Part shown: in pieces, positions 1-8,963 of the stretch | How positions within the stretch are numbered: the first letter of the stretch is position 1 | Layout of the letters: each line of letters opens with the position of its first letter | Origin: Amycolatopsis sp. NBRC 101858 | GTDB taxonomy: Bacteria; Actinomycetota; Actinomycetes; Mycobacteriales; Pseudonocardiaceae | DNA: 64,000 nt | Assembly (NCBI RefSeq): GCF_030269325.1 | Contig: NZ_BSTD01000009.1 | Coordinates: 1 to 64,000 of the forward strand | Reading direction: 5' to 3' | The notes under the pieces: model-generated | What the model saw: the letters and a program-made list of their open reading frames with translations, nothing else | The model's database searches: none | What the model was told of the DNA's origin: nothing | Translations under genes and position numbers: made by a program

Positions 1-53
1 CGCCGATGGTACTGCAGCCGAAGGGTTGTGGGAGAGTAGGACACCGCCGAACT
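1..53 (+). rRNA. 5S ribosomal RNA, 3' end only
   Basis: The first ~53 bases match the 3' part of an actinobacterial 5S rRNA: the GCCGATGGTACTGC segment, then GGGAGAGTAGGACACCGCC and the closing GAACT. The 5' part and the 16S and 23S genes would lie left of the window. A strong intrinsic terminator follows directly. The exact 3' end is set by family resemblance, to within a few bases. Confidence 0.85.
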
Positions 54-62
54 TACTTGGGG

Positions 63-114
63 AAGGGCCTGGGCCCGGTTGAGACGTAAAGTCTCCCGGC
101 CCGGGCCCTTTTCT
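63..114 (+). terminator. Intrinsic terminator of the rRNA operon
   Basis: The arm AAGGGCCTGGGCCCGG pairs with CCGGCCCGGGCCCTT (with a small bulge) around a GAGAC/GTCTC inner stem. TTTTCTT follows. It lies about 10 bases after the 5S rRNA, as expected for an rrn operon end. Confidence 0.85.
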
Positions 115-132
115 TATGCCCGCATCCGCTCG

Positions 133-279
133 ATCCGACCCTCCAGGCACGCGGCCCGACCGTCTGGGTACGCGATCCGACCGTCTGGGTACGCGAGTCG
201 TCCGTCTGGGTACGTGTGTCGTCCGTGCAATCACGCGTGTTGACTCTCCAATCACGCGAGTCGACTCCTCAATCACACG
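133..279. repeat. 21-bp tandem repeat, array 1 (7 units)
   Basis: Seven head-to-tail 21-bp units fill this stretch exactly. Read on the minus strand, each unit starts CGCGTRC or CGCGTGATTG and ends in GGTCGG or GGACGA plus two bases. Units diverge in the middle but keep the period without indels. The array sits between the rrn terminator and the 3' end of the Lrp gene. The same unit recurs at 20169-20420 and 39604-39720. Reading frames through it are open only because 21 is a multiple of 3; no coding role is supported. Confidence 0.85.
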
Positions 280-294
280 CGAAGCCCAACCCGA

Positions 295-735
295 CTACGG
301 CCGAGGCACCGGCCGGCTCCGCAGCGGGCTCGACAACACCAGCGACGTCGTCGTCTCCCCGTACCGCTGCACCTTCTCGACCAGCTCCTCCAGCTCCGCG
401 GTGCTCCGGCACAGCACCCGCAGGATCCAGCACTCGTCACCAGTCACGTGGTCCGCCGAAACGACCTGCGGCAGCGGCAACACCGCCGTCCGGAAGCGCG
501 GCGTGTCCAGGCTCCGCACCCGGGCCCGCACCATCGCTTCGATCGGCAGCCCCAGCTTCGTCGTATCGACGCGAGCCGCGTAGCCCGTGATCACTCCGCG
601 CTCCTCGAGGCGGCGCACTCGCTCCGTCACCGCCGAGCCCGACAGCGACACCCGCCTGCCCAGCTCCGAAAAGCTGAGCCGGCCGTCCTCCTGGAGGAGC
701 TCCAGCAAGTGCCAGTCGACGTCGTCGAGGTCCAC
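295..735 (-). CDS. Lrp/AsnC family transcriptional regulator
   Basis: A 146-residue DNA-binding regulator of amino-acid-responsive type. Residues ~1-60 hold the AsnC-type winged helix (LGRRVSLSGSAVTERVRRLE) and the rest is the RAM/AsnC effector domain, ending in a VLSSPLRSR tail typical of the family. The GTG start is preceded by GGAG about 10 bases upstream. Reading frames run further upstream but look non-coding. It is divergent from the rhodanese gene at 847, so it may control that operon; this is inference. The effector is unknown. Confidence 0.88.
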   Translation of the reverse strand: MDLDDVDWHLLELLQEDGRLSFSELGRRVSLSGSAVTERVRRLEERGVITGYAARVDTTKLGLPIEAMVRARVRSLDTPRFRTAVLPLPQVVSADHVTGDECWILRVLCRSTAELEELVEKVQRYGETTTSLVLSSPLRSRPVPRP

Positions 736-846
736 CGTGATTCTCCAAGGTGCGCGGGGCCGGAACGGGGAAATCCCCGGCCGGCAAGGGCTTCCACCCC
801 GATTCTGCCCTGTGCCCGGACGCCCGGGACCAGCAGGATTCAAGGC

Positions 847-1296
847 ATGACGACCGCACGCACACTCACCGTCCCCGCGCCGGCTCCCGAAGCCGCCATG
901 AACTACTTCGGCGCCGAACTCGCCTTCGAGGTCGATCCCGACGATCTCGTCCGGGACCTCGAAGCCGGCCAGACCGACGGCTACGTGATCGTCGAGACGC
1001 GGGCCGAAGAGGCTTACGCCCAAGCCCGCATCCCCGGCGCCATCAACCTCCCCTACCGGGACATGACGCCCGAGAGCACCGCCCACCTCGACAACCGGCT
1101 CGTCTACGTCTGCTACTGCGAGAGCATCAACTGCAACGCCGCCACCAAAGGCGCCCTCAAGCTCGCCGAGCTCGGGTTCAAGGTGAAACGGCTCTCCGGT
1201 GGCATCACCGCCTGGATCGCCGCCGGCTACCCCGTCGAGGGAGAAACGGCCGGAGAAACGGCCGGGCAAACAACCGGGATCCGCTGCGCCTGCTGA
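847..1296 (+). CDS. Rhodanese-like domain protein
   Basis: A 149-residue single-domain rhodanese. The N-terminal half carries the VIVETRAEEAYAQARIPGAINLPY signature region (a Cdc25/rhodanese CH2-type motif), and the active-site loop lies in CYCESINCNAATKGA with candidate nucleophilic cysteines. The LSGGITAW motif is the usual domain end. The C-terminus is a short Gly/Thr-rich tail with a repeated GETAG and a final CAC. It is probably a sulfur- or persulfide-transfer enzyme in the cytoplasm, with no visible partner. It may share a transcript with the amidotransferase 20 bases downstream, although that gene has its own promoter-like hexamer. Confidence 0.85.
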   Translation: MTTARTLTVPAPAPEAAMNYFGAELAFEVDPDDLVRDLEAGQTDGYVIVETRAEEAYAQARIPGAINLPYRDMTPESTAHLDNRLVYVCYCESINCNAATKGALKLAELGFKVKRLSGGITAWIAAGYPVEGETAGETAGQTTGIRCAC

Positions 1297-1315
1297 GCCA
1301 CCTACCCTGAAAAGC

Positions 1316-2065
1316 GTGACACGACTGCTCATCATCCAGCCGGACGCCTCGGACCCGCTCGGCCCGCTCGGCGACTGGCTCACCGACGCCGGCGCGGAGC
1401 TCGACGTCCGGCTGCCGCCGAAGGACGACCTGCCCGCCGACCCCGACGGCTACCGGGGCGTCGTCTGCCTCGGCGGCGGCATGGCCGCGGAGGACGACGC
1501 GAAACACCCGTGGCTCGCCGACGTCCGGCGCCTGCTGGCGAAATCGGCGGTGAAGCGGATCCCGACCCTGGGCATCTGCCTCGGCGCCCAGCTGCTGGCC
1601 GTCGCGACCGGCGGCCGCGTCGAAGCCGGGCCGGACGGGCCCGAGGTCGGTCCGCACCTCGTCGCGAAGAAGGACGCCGCGTGGACCGACCCGCTCTTCG
1701 CCGAGCTGCCGCTCATGCAGGACGTCCTGCAGTTCCACAACGACGCGATCACCCGGCTCCCGCCCGGCGCCGAGCTGCTCGCTTCCGCGCCGCTGTACCA
1801 AAACCAGGCCTTCCGGTTCAACCGTTGTGTCTACGGTGTCCAGTTCCACATCGAGACGACACCCGCCGTCGTCGAAAGCTGGGCCGCCGACGAGCCCGAG
1901 ATGGCGGAATTCGCCCGTCCGGGCTCACTTGACCACGACGCGCTGATCACCGTGCACGCCGACATCGAGGAAACCTGGCGTCCGTTCGCGCAGCGGTTCG
2001 TCCGGTTGGCCGCCGGTGAGCTCGAGTTCGCCGCCGACAGTCAACGCACGTTACCGCTGGCTTAA
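1316..2065 (+). CDS. Class I glutamine amidotransferase-like protein
   Basis: A 249-residue protein with the complete GATase-1 triad: Cys88 in GICLGAQ, and His178 and Glu180 in GVQFHIET. It would release ammonia from glutamine, or act on a gamma-glutamyl substrate, in the cytoplasm. There is no synthase domain and no dedicated partner next to it, so the acceptor is unknown. The GTG start is chosen because TACCCT at 1303-1308 lies 7 bases before it and no Shine-Dalgarno is seen, which fits a leaderless mRNA. Its position beside glnE and glnA fits a role in glutamine metabolism, but that is inference. Confidence 0.85.
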   Translation: MTRLLIIQPDASDPLGPLGDWLTDAGAELDVRLPPKDDLPADPDGYRGVVCLGGGMAAEDDAKHPWLADVRRLLAKSAVKRIPTLGICLGAQLLAVATGGRVEAGPDGPEVGPHLVAKKDAAWTDPLFAELPLMQDVLQFHNDAITRLPPGAELLASAPLYQNQAFRFNRCVYGVQFHIETTPAVVESWAADEPEMAEFARPGSLDHDALITVHADIEETWRPFAQRFVRLAAGELEFAADSQRTLPLA

Positions 2066-2160
2066 CGCCTGAGATCACAATCAGCAACAGCCTGTTAACG
2101 CCAGGCGTCACCCGTCAGGTACCTTGCGGAAGGAGTCCCCACAAGGGTTCGGAGGTCGGG

Positions 2161-3294
2161 GTGGAGCCCTCGTTGCTGGTCGTGCTCGTCGTCGTCACGG
2201 CCTTGGTTTTCGATTTCACGAACGGGTTCCACGACACCGCGAACTCGATGGCGACGTCGATCGCGACCGGGGCGCTCCGGCCCCGCGTGGCCGTCGCGAT
2301 CTCGGCGGTCCTGAACCTCGTCGGCGCATTCCTGTCGGTGGAGGTCGCCAAGACGATCTCCAGCGGCCTGGTGGACGACACGAAGATCGGCCCGTCGATC
2401 GTGTTCGGCGGGCTGATCGGCGCGATCGTCTGGAACCTCGTGACGTGGTTCGTGGGCCTGCCGTCGAGCTCGTCGCACGCCCTGTTCGGCGGCCTGATCG
2501 GCGCCACCTGGGTTTCGGCGGGCACCGACTCGGTCCACTTCGGAAAGATCGTCGAGAAGGTGCTGATCCCGGCCGCCGCGAGCCCGGTGATCGCCGGTGT
2601 CGTCGCGATGCTCGCGACGTACTTCGTCTACCGCTTCCTCGTCCGCGGCCGCCCGGCCACGCGCGGGTTCAAGGTCGGCCAGGTCGTCTCGGCGTCGCTC
2701 GTCTCCCTCGCCCACGGCACCAACGACGCGCAGAAGACGATGGGCGTCATCACGCTCACGCTCGTCACCGCCGGCAGCCTGCCCGCGGGCGCGTCGCCAC
2801 CCGTCTGGGTGATCATCAGCGCCGCCTGCGCCCTCGCGCTCGGCACCTACCTCGGCGGCTGGCGCATCACCCACACCCTCGGCAAGGGCCTCACGGACAT
2901 CGAAGGCCCGCAGGGCTTCGCGGCCCAGACGAGCTCGGCGCTGGTCATCCTCATCTCGTCGCGGCTCGGCTTCCCGCTGTCGACGACGCACGTGTGCTCC
3001 GGCGGCATCGTCGGCTCCGGCGTCGGCCGCCGAGAGGCGCCCGTACGCTGGCGGATGGCGGGCCGGATGGTCATCGCGTGGCTGTTCACGCTGCCCGCCG
3101 CCGCGATCGTCGGCGCGGTGTCCGGCAAGATCGCGTCGCTCGGCACCGCGGGCACCATCGCCGTCGGGGTCGTCGGAGTCGGCGTGGGCGTGGGGATCTG
3201 GCTGCTTTCCCGCCGGCACCCCGTCACGGCGCACAGCTTCCAGGTCCCCGAGCCGACGCCCGCCGGGAGTGAACCGGGTCAGCTCGCCGCCTGA
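2161..3294 (+). CDS. pit: PiT-family inorganic phosphate permease (copy 1)
   Basis: A 377-residue membrane protein of the PiT family, which imports phosphate (often as a metal-phosphate complex) with protons. Both family signatures are present: FDFTNGFHDTANSMATSIAT near the N-terminus and SLAHGTNDAQKTMG in the middle, plus the PSSSSHALFGGLIGA and STTHVCSGGI motifs. About ten hydrophobic segments are visible. The GTG start is supported by GGAGG a few bases upstream. A close paralogue lies at 56236-57360. No PhoU-like Pit accessory gene is adjacent. Confidence 0.93.
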   Translation: MEPSLLVVLVVVTALVFDFTNGFHDTANSMATSIATGALRPRVAVAISAVLNLVGAFLSVEVAKTISSGLVDDTKIGPSIVFGGLIGAIVWNLVTWFVGLPSSSSHALFGGLIGATWVSAGTDSVHFGKIVEKVLIPAAASPVIAGVVAMLATYFVYRFLVRGRPATRGFKVGQVVSASLVSLAHGTNDAQKTMGVITLTLVTAGSLPAGASPPVWVIISAACALALGTYLGGWRITHTLGKGLTDIEGPQGFAAQTSSALVILISSRLGFPLSTTHVCSGGIVGSGVGRREAPVRWRMAGRMVIAWLFTLPAAAIVGAVSGKIASLGTAGTIAVGVVGVGVGVGIWLLSRRHPVTAHSFQVPEPTPAGSEPGQLAA

Positions 3295-3325
3295 GCCGGG
3301 GTTCTCCCAGATACGGTGGTACCTG

Positions 3326-6301
3326 ATGGCAGACCGCGCGCGAACGACCGCTTCGGCGGCGAGGTACGGCTTCACCGACGCCCGTGCCGAGGGTCAGTTG
3401 CGCGCGGCCGGCTGGTGGGACGACGCCGGCCCGGTCGAGGCCGCCGCCGACATCCTCGCCGCGTTGTCCCGGACCGCGGACCCCGATCTCGCGCTGCGCG
3501 GGATCGACTGGATCCGCGAGGCCGATGAAGGCGAGTGGAGCCGGCTCGACGAGCAGCTGCGCGCCAACCGCACGTTCCGCGGCCGCCTCCTCAGCGTGCT
3601 CGGGACGTCGAGCGCCCTCGCCGACTTCCTCGCCGCGAACCCGGAGCAGTGGCAGTCGCTCACCGGCGACAAGTGCACGGACTCCGCCTGCTACCGCGAA
3701 AACCTGCGTGCGTCGCTCGTGCGTGACGACGGTTCGATCATCACCGGCCTGGAAGCCGAGCACGCGCTCAAAATCGCCTACCGCGGCCAGCTGCTCGGCA
3801 TCGCCGCCGCGGACCTGGGCCACCTCGTCGAAGCCGGGCTGGAGCACCCGCACTACGCCGAGGTCGCGGCCCAGCTGACCGAGCTGGCCGAGGCCGCGCT
3901 CGCCGCCGGGCTCGTCGTCGCCGAAGCCGAGGTCGGCGCGCCCGCCGAGGGCAACCTGGCGATCATCGCGATGGGCAAGTGCGGTGGCCGGGAGCTCAAC
4001 TACGTCAGCGACGTCGACGTCATCTTCGTCGGCGCCGACAACCTCGGCATCGCGACGCGGCTGGCCAGCACGATGATGCGGGTCGTCGGCAAGGCGTGCT
4101 TCGAGGTCGACGCCGCGCTGCGCCCCGAAGGCAAGGCAGGCGCGCTCGTCCGCACGCTGGAAAGTCACCAGGGCTACTACCAGAAGTGGGCCAAGACCTG
4201 GGAGTTCCAGGCACTGCTCAAGGCACGCCCGGTGGCGGGCGACGCCGAGCTGGGGCAGCAGTACGCCGAGATGGTCGCGCCGCTGGTGTGGTCGGCGGCC
4301 GACCGGGACAACTTCGTCGGCGAGGTGCAGCAGATGCGCCGTCGCGTCGAGGGGCACGTGCCGTCCGAACACGCCGAACGCGAGCTCAAGCTGGGCCGCG
4401 GCGGGCTGCGGGACGTCGAGTTCGCCGTGCAGCTGTTGCAGCTCGTGCACGGCCGCGTCGACGCCGACCTGCGCTCGCCGTCCACGATGGACGCACTCGC
4501 CGCGCTCGGCGAAGGCGGTTACGTCGGCCGTCAGGACGCCGCCGAGCTCGGCGCGTCGTACGAGTTCCTGCGGATGATCGAGCACCGGCTGCAGCTGCGG
4601 CGGCTGCGCCGGACGCACCTGTTCCCCGCGACGTCGGACACCGCCGAGCTGCGGATCCTGGCGCGGGCCAGCGGGATCAAGGCGAGCGGCGGCAAGAGCC
4701 AGGGCGACGCGCTGCTGGCCGAGTTCCGCAAGCACGGCAAGGGCATCCGGCGCCTGCACGAAAAGATCTTCTACCGGCCGCTGCTGCAGTCCGTCGCGAA
4801 CGTGCCGACCGAGGCACTGCGCCTGACCACCAAGCAAGCCGCGAGCCGGCTCGCCGCGCTCGGCTACACCGCTCCCGACGGCGCGCTCCAGCACATCAAG
4901 GCCCTCACCTCCGGCGTCTCGCGGCGCGCCGCGATCCAGCAGGCGCTGCTCCCGGTGCTGCTCGACCTCCTGGCCGACACACCCGACCCCGACGGCGGGC
5001 TGCTGTCGTACCGGAAGGTGTCCGAGGCCCTGGAGGACACGCCGTGGTACCTGCGGGTGCTGCGCGACGAGGGCACGGTCGTGGAAAACCTGGCGGCGCT
5101 GCTCGGCACGTCCCGGCTGGTGCCGGACCTGCTCGTGCGTGCGCCGGAGGTGCTGCGGCTGCTCGGCGACCCGGCCCGGCTGCTGGGCCGGACGCCCGCC
5201 GAGGTGGCGACGTCGCTGCGGGCCGCCGTCCGGCGTCAGCCCGGGCTGAACGCCGCCGTCGCGGCCGCGCGTTCGCTGCGGCGGCACGAGATATTGCGCG
5301 TGGCCTGCGCGGACCTGCTCGGCCTGCTCGACGTGCCCGCGGTGTGCGAAGCGCTGTCCAGCGTGTGGGTGGCGGTGTTGCAGGGCGCGCTGGCCGCGGC
5401 GTTCCGGCAGCGGCAGGCGGAGCTGGGTCGCACGCCGGCGCGCATCGCCGTGATCGGGATGGGCCGGCTCGGCGGCGCCGAACTCGGCTACGGCTCCGAC
5501 GCCGACGTCCTCTTCGTGTGCGAGCCGTCCGAAGGAGTCTCGGACGCCGACGCGGTGAAGTTCGCTTCGTCGGTCGCGGAGACCGTCCGGAAGATGCTGG
5601 GCGCGCCGAGCTCGGACCCGGCTCTTGTGGTCGACGCCGACCTGCGGCCGGAAGGGCGGAGCGGGCCGCTGGTGCGGACGCTGGAGTCGTACCGCACGTA
5701 CTACGCGCGCTGGGGCGAGGTGTGGGAGGCGCAGGCGCTGCTGCGCGCCCGGTTCATCGCGGGCGACGACGACCTCGGCGAGCGCTTCATCGCGATGATC
5801 GACCCGATCCGCTACCCCGAAGGCGGCCTGGACGCGACGAAGGCGCGCGAGATCCGCCGCATCAAGGCACGCGTGGAGACCGAGCGGATGCCCCGCGGAG
5901 CCGACCCGACCCGCCACACGAAACTCGGCCGCGGCGGCCTCGCCGACGTCGAGTGGACGGTCCAGCTCCTGCAGCTCCAGCACGCTCGCACGATCCCGGG
6001 GCTGCGGACGACGTCGACGCTGGACGCGCTGGCGTGCTTGCCGGAGGCAGGGCTGGCCACGCAGTCCGAAGCGGACTCGTTGCGTGAGGCGTGGCTGCTG
6101 GCCACGAGGGTCCGCAACGCGGGGATGCTGGTGCGCGGCAAGGCGGTCGACGAGGTCCCGGGATCGGGCCGCGACCTGGCGGCGGTGGCCCGGGTCCTGG
6201 GCCAGACGGCGGCCGACGACCCGGGCGAGTTCCTGGACACCTACCGCCGCATCACCCGCCGGGCGCACACCGTGGTGGAGCACCTGTTCTACGAGGCCTG
6301 A
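3326..6301 (+). CDS. glnE: Bifunctional glutamine synthetase adenylyltransferase/deadenylase
   Basis: At 991 residues this is full family length. GlnE switches glutamine synthetase by adding or removing AMP on a conserved tyrosine. Two nucleotidyltransferase domains are visible: MGKCGGRELNYVSDVDVIFV (~residues 215-235) and MGRLGGAELGYGSDADVLFV (~710-730), each with the metal-binding DxD. Each is followed by its LGRGGLxDVE helix motif. The ATG start at 3326 follows the upstream permease after 31 bases. The target glnA is convergent just downstream, as in mycobacteria, where glnE is essential. Confidence 0.96.
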   Translation: MADRARTTASAARYGFTDARAEGQLRAAGWWDDAGPVEAAADILAALSRTADPDLALRGIDWIREADEGEWSRLDEQLRANRTFRGRLLSVLGTSSALADFLAANPEQWQSLTGDKCTDSACYRENLRASLVRDDGSIITGLEAEHALKIAYRGQLLGIAAADLGHLVEAGLEHPHYAEVAAQLTELAEAALAAGLVVAEAEVGAPAEGNLAIIAMGKCGGRELNYVSDVDVIFVGADNLGIATRLASTMMRVVGKACFEVDAALRPEGKAGALVRTLESHQGYYQKWAKTWEFQALLKARPVAGDAELGQQYAEMVAPLVWSAADRDNFVGEVQQMRRRVEGHVPSEHAERELKLGRGGLRDVEFAVQLLQLVHGRVDADLRSPSTMDALAALGEGGYVGRQDAAELGASYEFLRMIEHRLQLRRLRRTHLFPATSDTAELRILARASGIKASGGKSQGDALLAEFRKHGKGIRRLHEKIFYRPLLQSVANVPTEALRLTTKQAASRLAALGYTAPDGALQHIKALTSGVSRRAAIQQALLPVLLDLLADTPDPDGGLLSYRKVSEALEDTPWYLRVLRDEGTVVENLAALLGTSRLVPDLLVRAPEVLRLLGDPARLLGRTPAEVATSLRAAVRRQPGLNAAVAAARSLRRHEILRVACADLLGLLDVPAVCEALSSVWVAVLQGALAAAFRQRQAELGRTPARIAVIGMGRLGGAELGYGSDADVLFVCEPSEGVSDADAVKFASSVAETVRKMLGAPSSDPALVVDADLRPEGRSGPLVRTLESYRTYYARWGEVWEAQALLRARFIAGDDDLGERFIAMIDPIRYPEGGLDATKAREIRRIKARVETERMPRGADPTRHTKLGRGGLADVEWTVQLLQLQHARTIPGLRTTSTLDALACLPEAGLATQSEADSLREAWLLATRVRNAGMLVRGKAVDEVPGSGRDLAAVARVLGQTAADDPGEFLDTYRRITRRAHTVVEHLFYEA

Positions 6302-6412
6302 GCTGTCCGGCACCGGTCAGTGGCCGCTGGTGACCCTGTCCGACGGCCGCAAGATCAACACATACTCGGTCGTGCGGCGCCGTCCGGCACCGCGTGACCA
6401 GGGGAGAACCTG

Positions 6413-6715
6413 ATGAAACGGCTTGGCCTGCTCGGCATTTCCGCGCTCTTCGGCGCGTCCTTGTTCGCACTCGGCACGGGTACGGCCTCCGCCGACGCCT
6501 ACGACTGCAGCGTGACCCACCCCGAGCGGAAGAGCGCGGCCGCGGTCTGCACCAACGGGACGGGGGAGTACCGGGCCTACACCCGGTGTGATTCACGGCT
6601 GTCCGTGGACTACGACCGCTACGGCCCGTGGGTCCGGGTGGGGAAGACGAGCACCGCGGTCTGCAACGTCTGGAGCGGCGACCGCGCGTTCAACTCCACG
6701 GTCCAGGTGCACTGA
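6413..6715 (+). CDS. Small secreted protein of unknown function
   Basis: A 100-residue protein with a clear signal peptide: MKR, then a hydrophobic run, then GTASADA with a likely signal peptidase I site after ASA. The mature part is ~73 residues with four cysteines, which may form two disulfides outside the cell. No family is recognised. GGGGAG lies 7-8 bases before the ATG. It is isolated between glnE and the thioesterase. Confidence 0.75.
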   Translation: MKRLGLLGISALFGASLFALGTGTASADAYDCSVTHPERKSAAAVCTNGTGEYRAYTRCDSRLSVDYDRYGPWVRVGKTSTAVCNVWSGDRAFNSTVQVH

Positions 6716-6738
6716 CCGGGTCGCTTACAGTGGGGCTC

Positions 6739-7164
6739 GTGACTGAACGCGAGCCGTTCCGGACCCGGATCAAGGTCCGGCACTACGAGCTGGACACCCT
6801 GGGCCACCTCAACCACGCCGTCTACCACTCGTACGGCGAGGTTTCGAGACTGGAGCTGCTCGAGAAAGCGGGCGTGCTCAAGGGGCTTCCGGGCGTGGCT
6901 TCGGTGCTGCTGGAGACGCACGTGGTGTTCCGCCGCGAGCTGCGCGCGGGCGACGAGGTCGACGTGACGTGCGACGTCAAGTTCGGCAGCGGCAAGACGT
7001 TCTCGATGGACTCGAACATCTACAAGGCCGACGGGACGCTGGCCGCGGAGATCACCTGCACGCTGGGACTGATGGACCTGGAGATCCGCAAGCTGGTGGC
7101 GGACCCGCGCGGCAGGTTCGAAGCCGCGGGAGCGGACATGAAGCTGCTGTCGACCTCGGAATGA
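6739..7164 (+). CDS. Acyl-CoA thioesterase, hotdog fold (4HBT-like)
   Basis: A 141-residue single hotdog domain. Residues ~10-30 (RHYELDTLGHLNHAVYHSYGE) match the 4-hydroxybenzoyl-CoA thioesterase/YbgC active-site region, with the catalytic Asp in the ELDTLGHLNH loop and the nearby NH pair. It would hydrolyse acyl-CoA thioesters in the cytoplasm; the substrate is unknown. TACAGT at 6726-6731 is 7 bases before this GTG and no Shine-Dalgarno is seen, suggesting a leaderless mRNA. An in-frame GTG at 6730 is the alternative start. Confidence 0.85.
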   Translation: MTEREPFRTRIKVRHYELDTLGHLNHAVYHSYGEVSRLELLEKAGVLKGLPGVASVLLETHVVFRRELRAGDEVDVTCDVKFGSGKTFSMDSNIYKADGTLAAEITCTLGLMDLEIRKLVADPRGRFEAAGADMKLLSTSE

Positions 7165-7172
7165 GAAACGCC

Positions 7173-7202
7173 GGCGGCGAGGGTTTTTCGCTCCTCGCCG
7201 CC
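7173..7202. other. Hairpin after the thioesterase gene
   Basis: GGCGGCGAG pairs with CTCGCCGCC around a loop containing TTTTT. It begins 9 bases after the thioesterase stop. There is no U-tract after the stem, so it may stabilise the 3' end rather than act as a classical terminator. Confidence 0.5.
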
Positions 7203-7334
7203 TCCACCTGCGGGCTGATCGTCCGCACTCTGCGACCTGCTGGTCGTCGCTGCCGGCCGTTCGTGAACAGGAACGGCGGTGCGTGGCCGTGTTTCGCCGG
7301 AAGGACGCCGCGTGAGGTGACGCATATACAAGGA

Positions 7335-7376
7335 ACGGGACGGCGGTCGGGGTGTTCTCCTCGACCGCCGTCCCGT
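7335..7376. terminator. Hairpin between converging thioesterase and glnA
   Basis: A perfect 15-bp stem (ACGGGACGGCGGTCG paired with its complement) encloses a 12-base loop. It lies in the ~300-base gap between convergent genes and can serve either strand. The rest of the gap (7203-7334 and 7377-7470) holds no gene I can support. Confidence 0.65.
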
Positions 7377-7470
7377 GTCTGGTGGGCCGTCACCTGCTGA
7401 CCTTCACGGCCTGGTGACGGCCTGGCCAGGGCTTCGACCAGTGAAACCCCTGGTCAAAGCCCCGCGCCGG

Positions 7471-8895
7471 TCACACGTCGTAGTACAGGGCGAACTCGTA
7501 CGGGTGCGGGCGCAGGCGCAGCGGGTCGATCTCGTTCTCGCGCTTGTAGGAGATCCACGTCTCGATCACGTCCGGCGTGAACACGCCGCCCTCGAGCAGG
7601 TAGTCGTGGTCGGCTTCCAGCGTGTCGAGGACCGTGCCCAGGTCGCCCGGGACCGTCTGGACGTTCTTGGCCTCCTCCGGCGGAAGCTCGTAGAGGTCCT
7701 TGTCGATGGGGTCCGGCGGCTCGATCTTGTTCTTGATGCCGTCGAGGCCGGCCATCATCATCGCCGCGAACGCCAGGTACGGGTTGCCCGAAGAGTCCGG
7801 GCAGCGGAACTCGGCGCGCTTCGCCTTCGGGTTGTTGCCCGTGATCGGGATGCGGACGCAGGCGGAGCGGTTGCGCTGCGAGTAGACCAGCGACACCGGC
7901 GCCTCGAAGCCCGGGACCAGGCGGTGGTAGGAGTTCACCGTCGGGTTCGTGAAGGCCAGCAGGCTCGGGGCGTGCTTGAGCAGGCCGCCGATGTAGTGGC
8001 GAGCCGTGTCGGACAGGCCCGCGTAGCCGGACTCGTCGTGGAACAGCGGCGTGCCGTCCTTCCACAGCGACTGGTGGCAGTGCATGCCCGAGCCGTTGTC
8101 GCCGGCCAGGGGCTTCGGCATGAAGGTGGCCGTCTTGCCCGCCGCGAACACCGTGTTCTTGACGATGTACTTGAACATCATCAGGTCGTCGGCGGCGTGC
8201 AGCAGCGTGTTGAACTTGTAGTTGATCTCGGTCTGGCCCGCGGTGCCCACCTCGTGGTGCGCGCGCTCGATCTCGAAACCGGAGTTCGTCAGGTTGCGGA
8301 CGATGTCGTCGCGCAGGTCGGCGAAGTGGTCGACCGGCGGGACCGGGAAGTAGCCGCCCTTGAACTTCGTCTTGTAACCCTGGTTGCCCCCGACCTCGTC
8401 GGCGCCGGTGTTCCACCAGCCCTCGACGGAGTCGATCTCGTGGAACGAGGCGTGCTCGGCGGAGTCGAAGCGGACCGAGTCGAAGATGTAGAACTCGGCT
8501 TCGGGGCCGAAGTACACGCTGTCGGCGACGCCGTACTCGGCGATGTACTGCTCGGCCTTGCGCGCGATGTTGCGCGGGTCGCGGCTGTAGGCCTCACGCG
8601 TGAAGGGGTCGTGCACGAAGAAGTTGATCGACAGCGTCTTCGCCTTGCGGAACGGGTCGATCGACGCCGTGTCCAGGTCGGGCAGCAGCAGCATGTCGGA
8701 TTCGTGGATCGACTGGAAACCGCGCACCGAGGAGCCGTCGAACGCGAGACCTTCACCGATGGCGTCGGTGTCGAACGCCTTCGCGGGGACCGTGAAGTGC
8801 TGCATCACGCCGGGCAGGTCGCAGAACCTGACGTCGACGACCTCGACGTTCTCGTCCGCGATGAGGCGCTGGATATCGTCTGGAGTAGTGGGCAC
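7471..8895 (-). CDS. glnA: Glutamine synthetase, type I
   Basis: A 474-residue GSI enzyme that makes glutamine from glutamate, ammonia and ATP as a cytoplasmic dodecamer. Characteristic blocks are present: FDGSSVRGFQSIHESDM, the GTAGQTEINYKF metal region, the PKPLAGDNGSGMHCHQSL ATP region and NRSACVRIP. Near residue 400 the KDLYELPPEE motif contains the tyrosine that GlnE adenylylates, marking the regulated beta form. The GTG start has AAGGAG ~10 bases upstream. A GlnR box lies 69-106 bases upstream. It corresponds in sequence and order to mycobacterial glnA1. Confidence 0.97.
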   Translation of the reverse strand: MPTTPDDIQRLIADENVEVVDVRFCDLPGVMQHFTVPAKAFDTDAIGEGLAFDGSSVRGFQSIHESDMLLLPDLDTASIDPFRKAKTLSINFFVHDPFTREAYSRDPRNIARKAEQYIAEYGVADSVYFGPEAEFYIFDSVRFDSAEHASFHEIDSVEGWWNTGADEVGGNQGYKTKFKGGYFPVPPVDHFADLRDDIVRNLTNSGFEIERAHHEVGTAGQTEINYKFNTLLHAADDLMMFKYIVKNTVFAAGKTATFMPKPLAGDNGSGMHCHQSLWKDGTPLFHDESGYAGLSDTARHYIGGLLKHAPSLLAFTNPTVNSYHRLVPGFEAPVSLVYSQRNRSACVRIPITGNNPKAKRAEFRCPDSSGNPYLAFAAMMMAGLDGIKNKIEPPDPIDKDLYELPPEEAKNVQTVPGDLGTVLDTLEADHDYLLEGGVFTPDVIETWISYKRENEIDPLRLRPHPYEFALYYDV

Positions 8896-8963
8896 CCTCG
8901 GTGACTCCTTCTCGTTCGAGCTCGTACGGCAGTGCTCTCTTCGGCTCACGCTAAAAGCGCGGT

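Noticed and set aside
133..279. CRISPR array
   Set aside because: Units are contiguous with no unique spacers, and no cas genes are present; the same holds for the other arrays.
2066..2160. Possible PHO box before the first PiT gene
   Set aside because: GTTAACG and CGTCACC do not align as 11-bp direct repeats well enough to support PhoP binding.
3224..6313. Very long open frame antisense to glnE
   Set aside because: It mirrors the GC-rich third positions of glnE, has Gln/Arg/His-rich composition and no family motif; glnE is certain.
7375..8904. Long open frame antisense to glnA
   Set aside because: Val/Arg/Asp-rich shadow of glnA with no domain.
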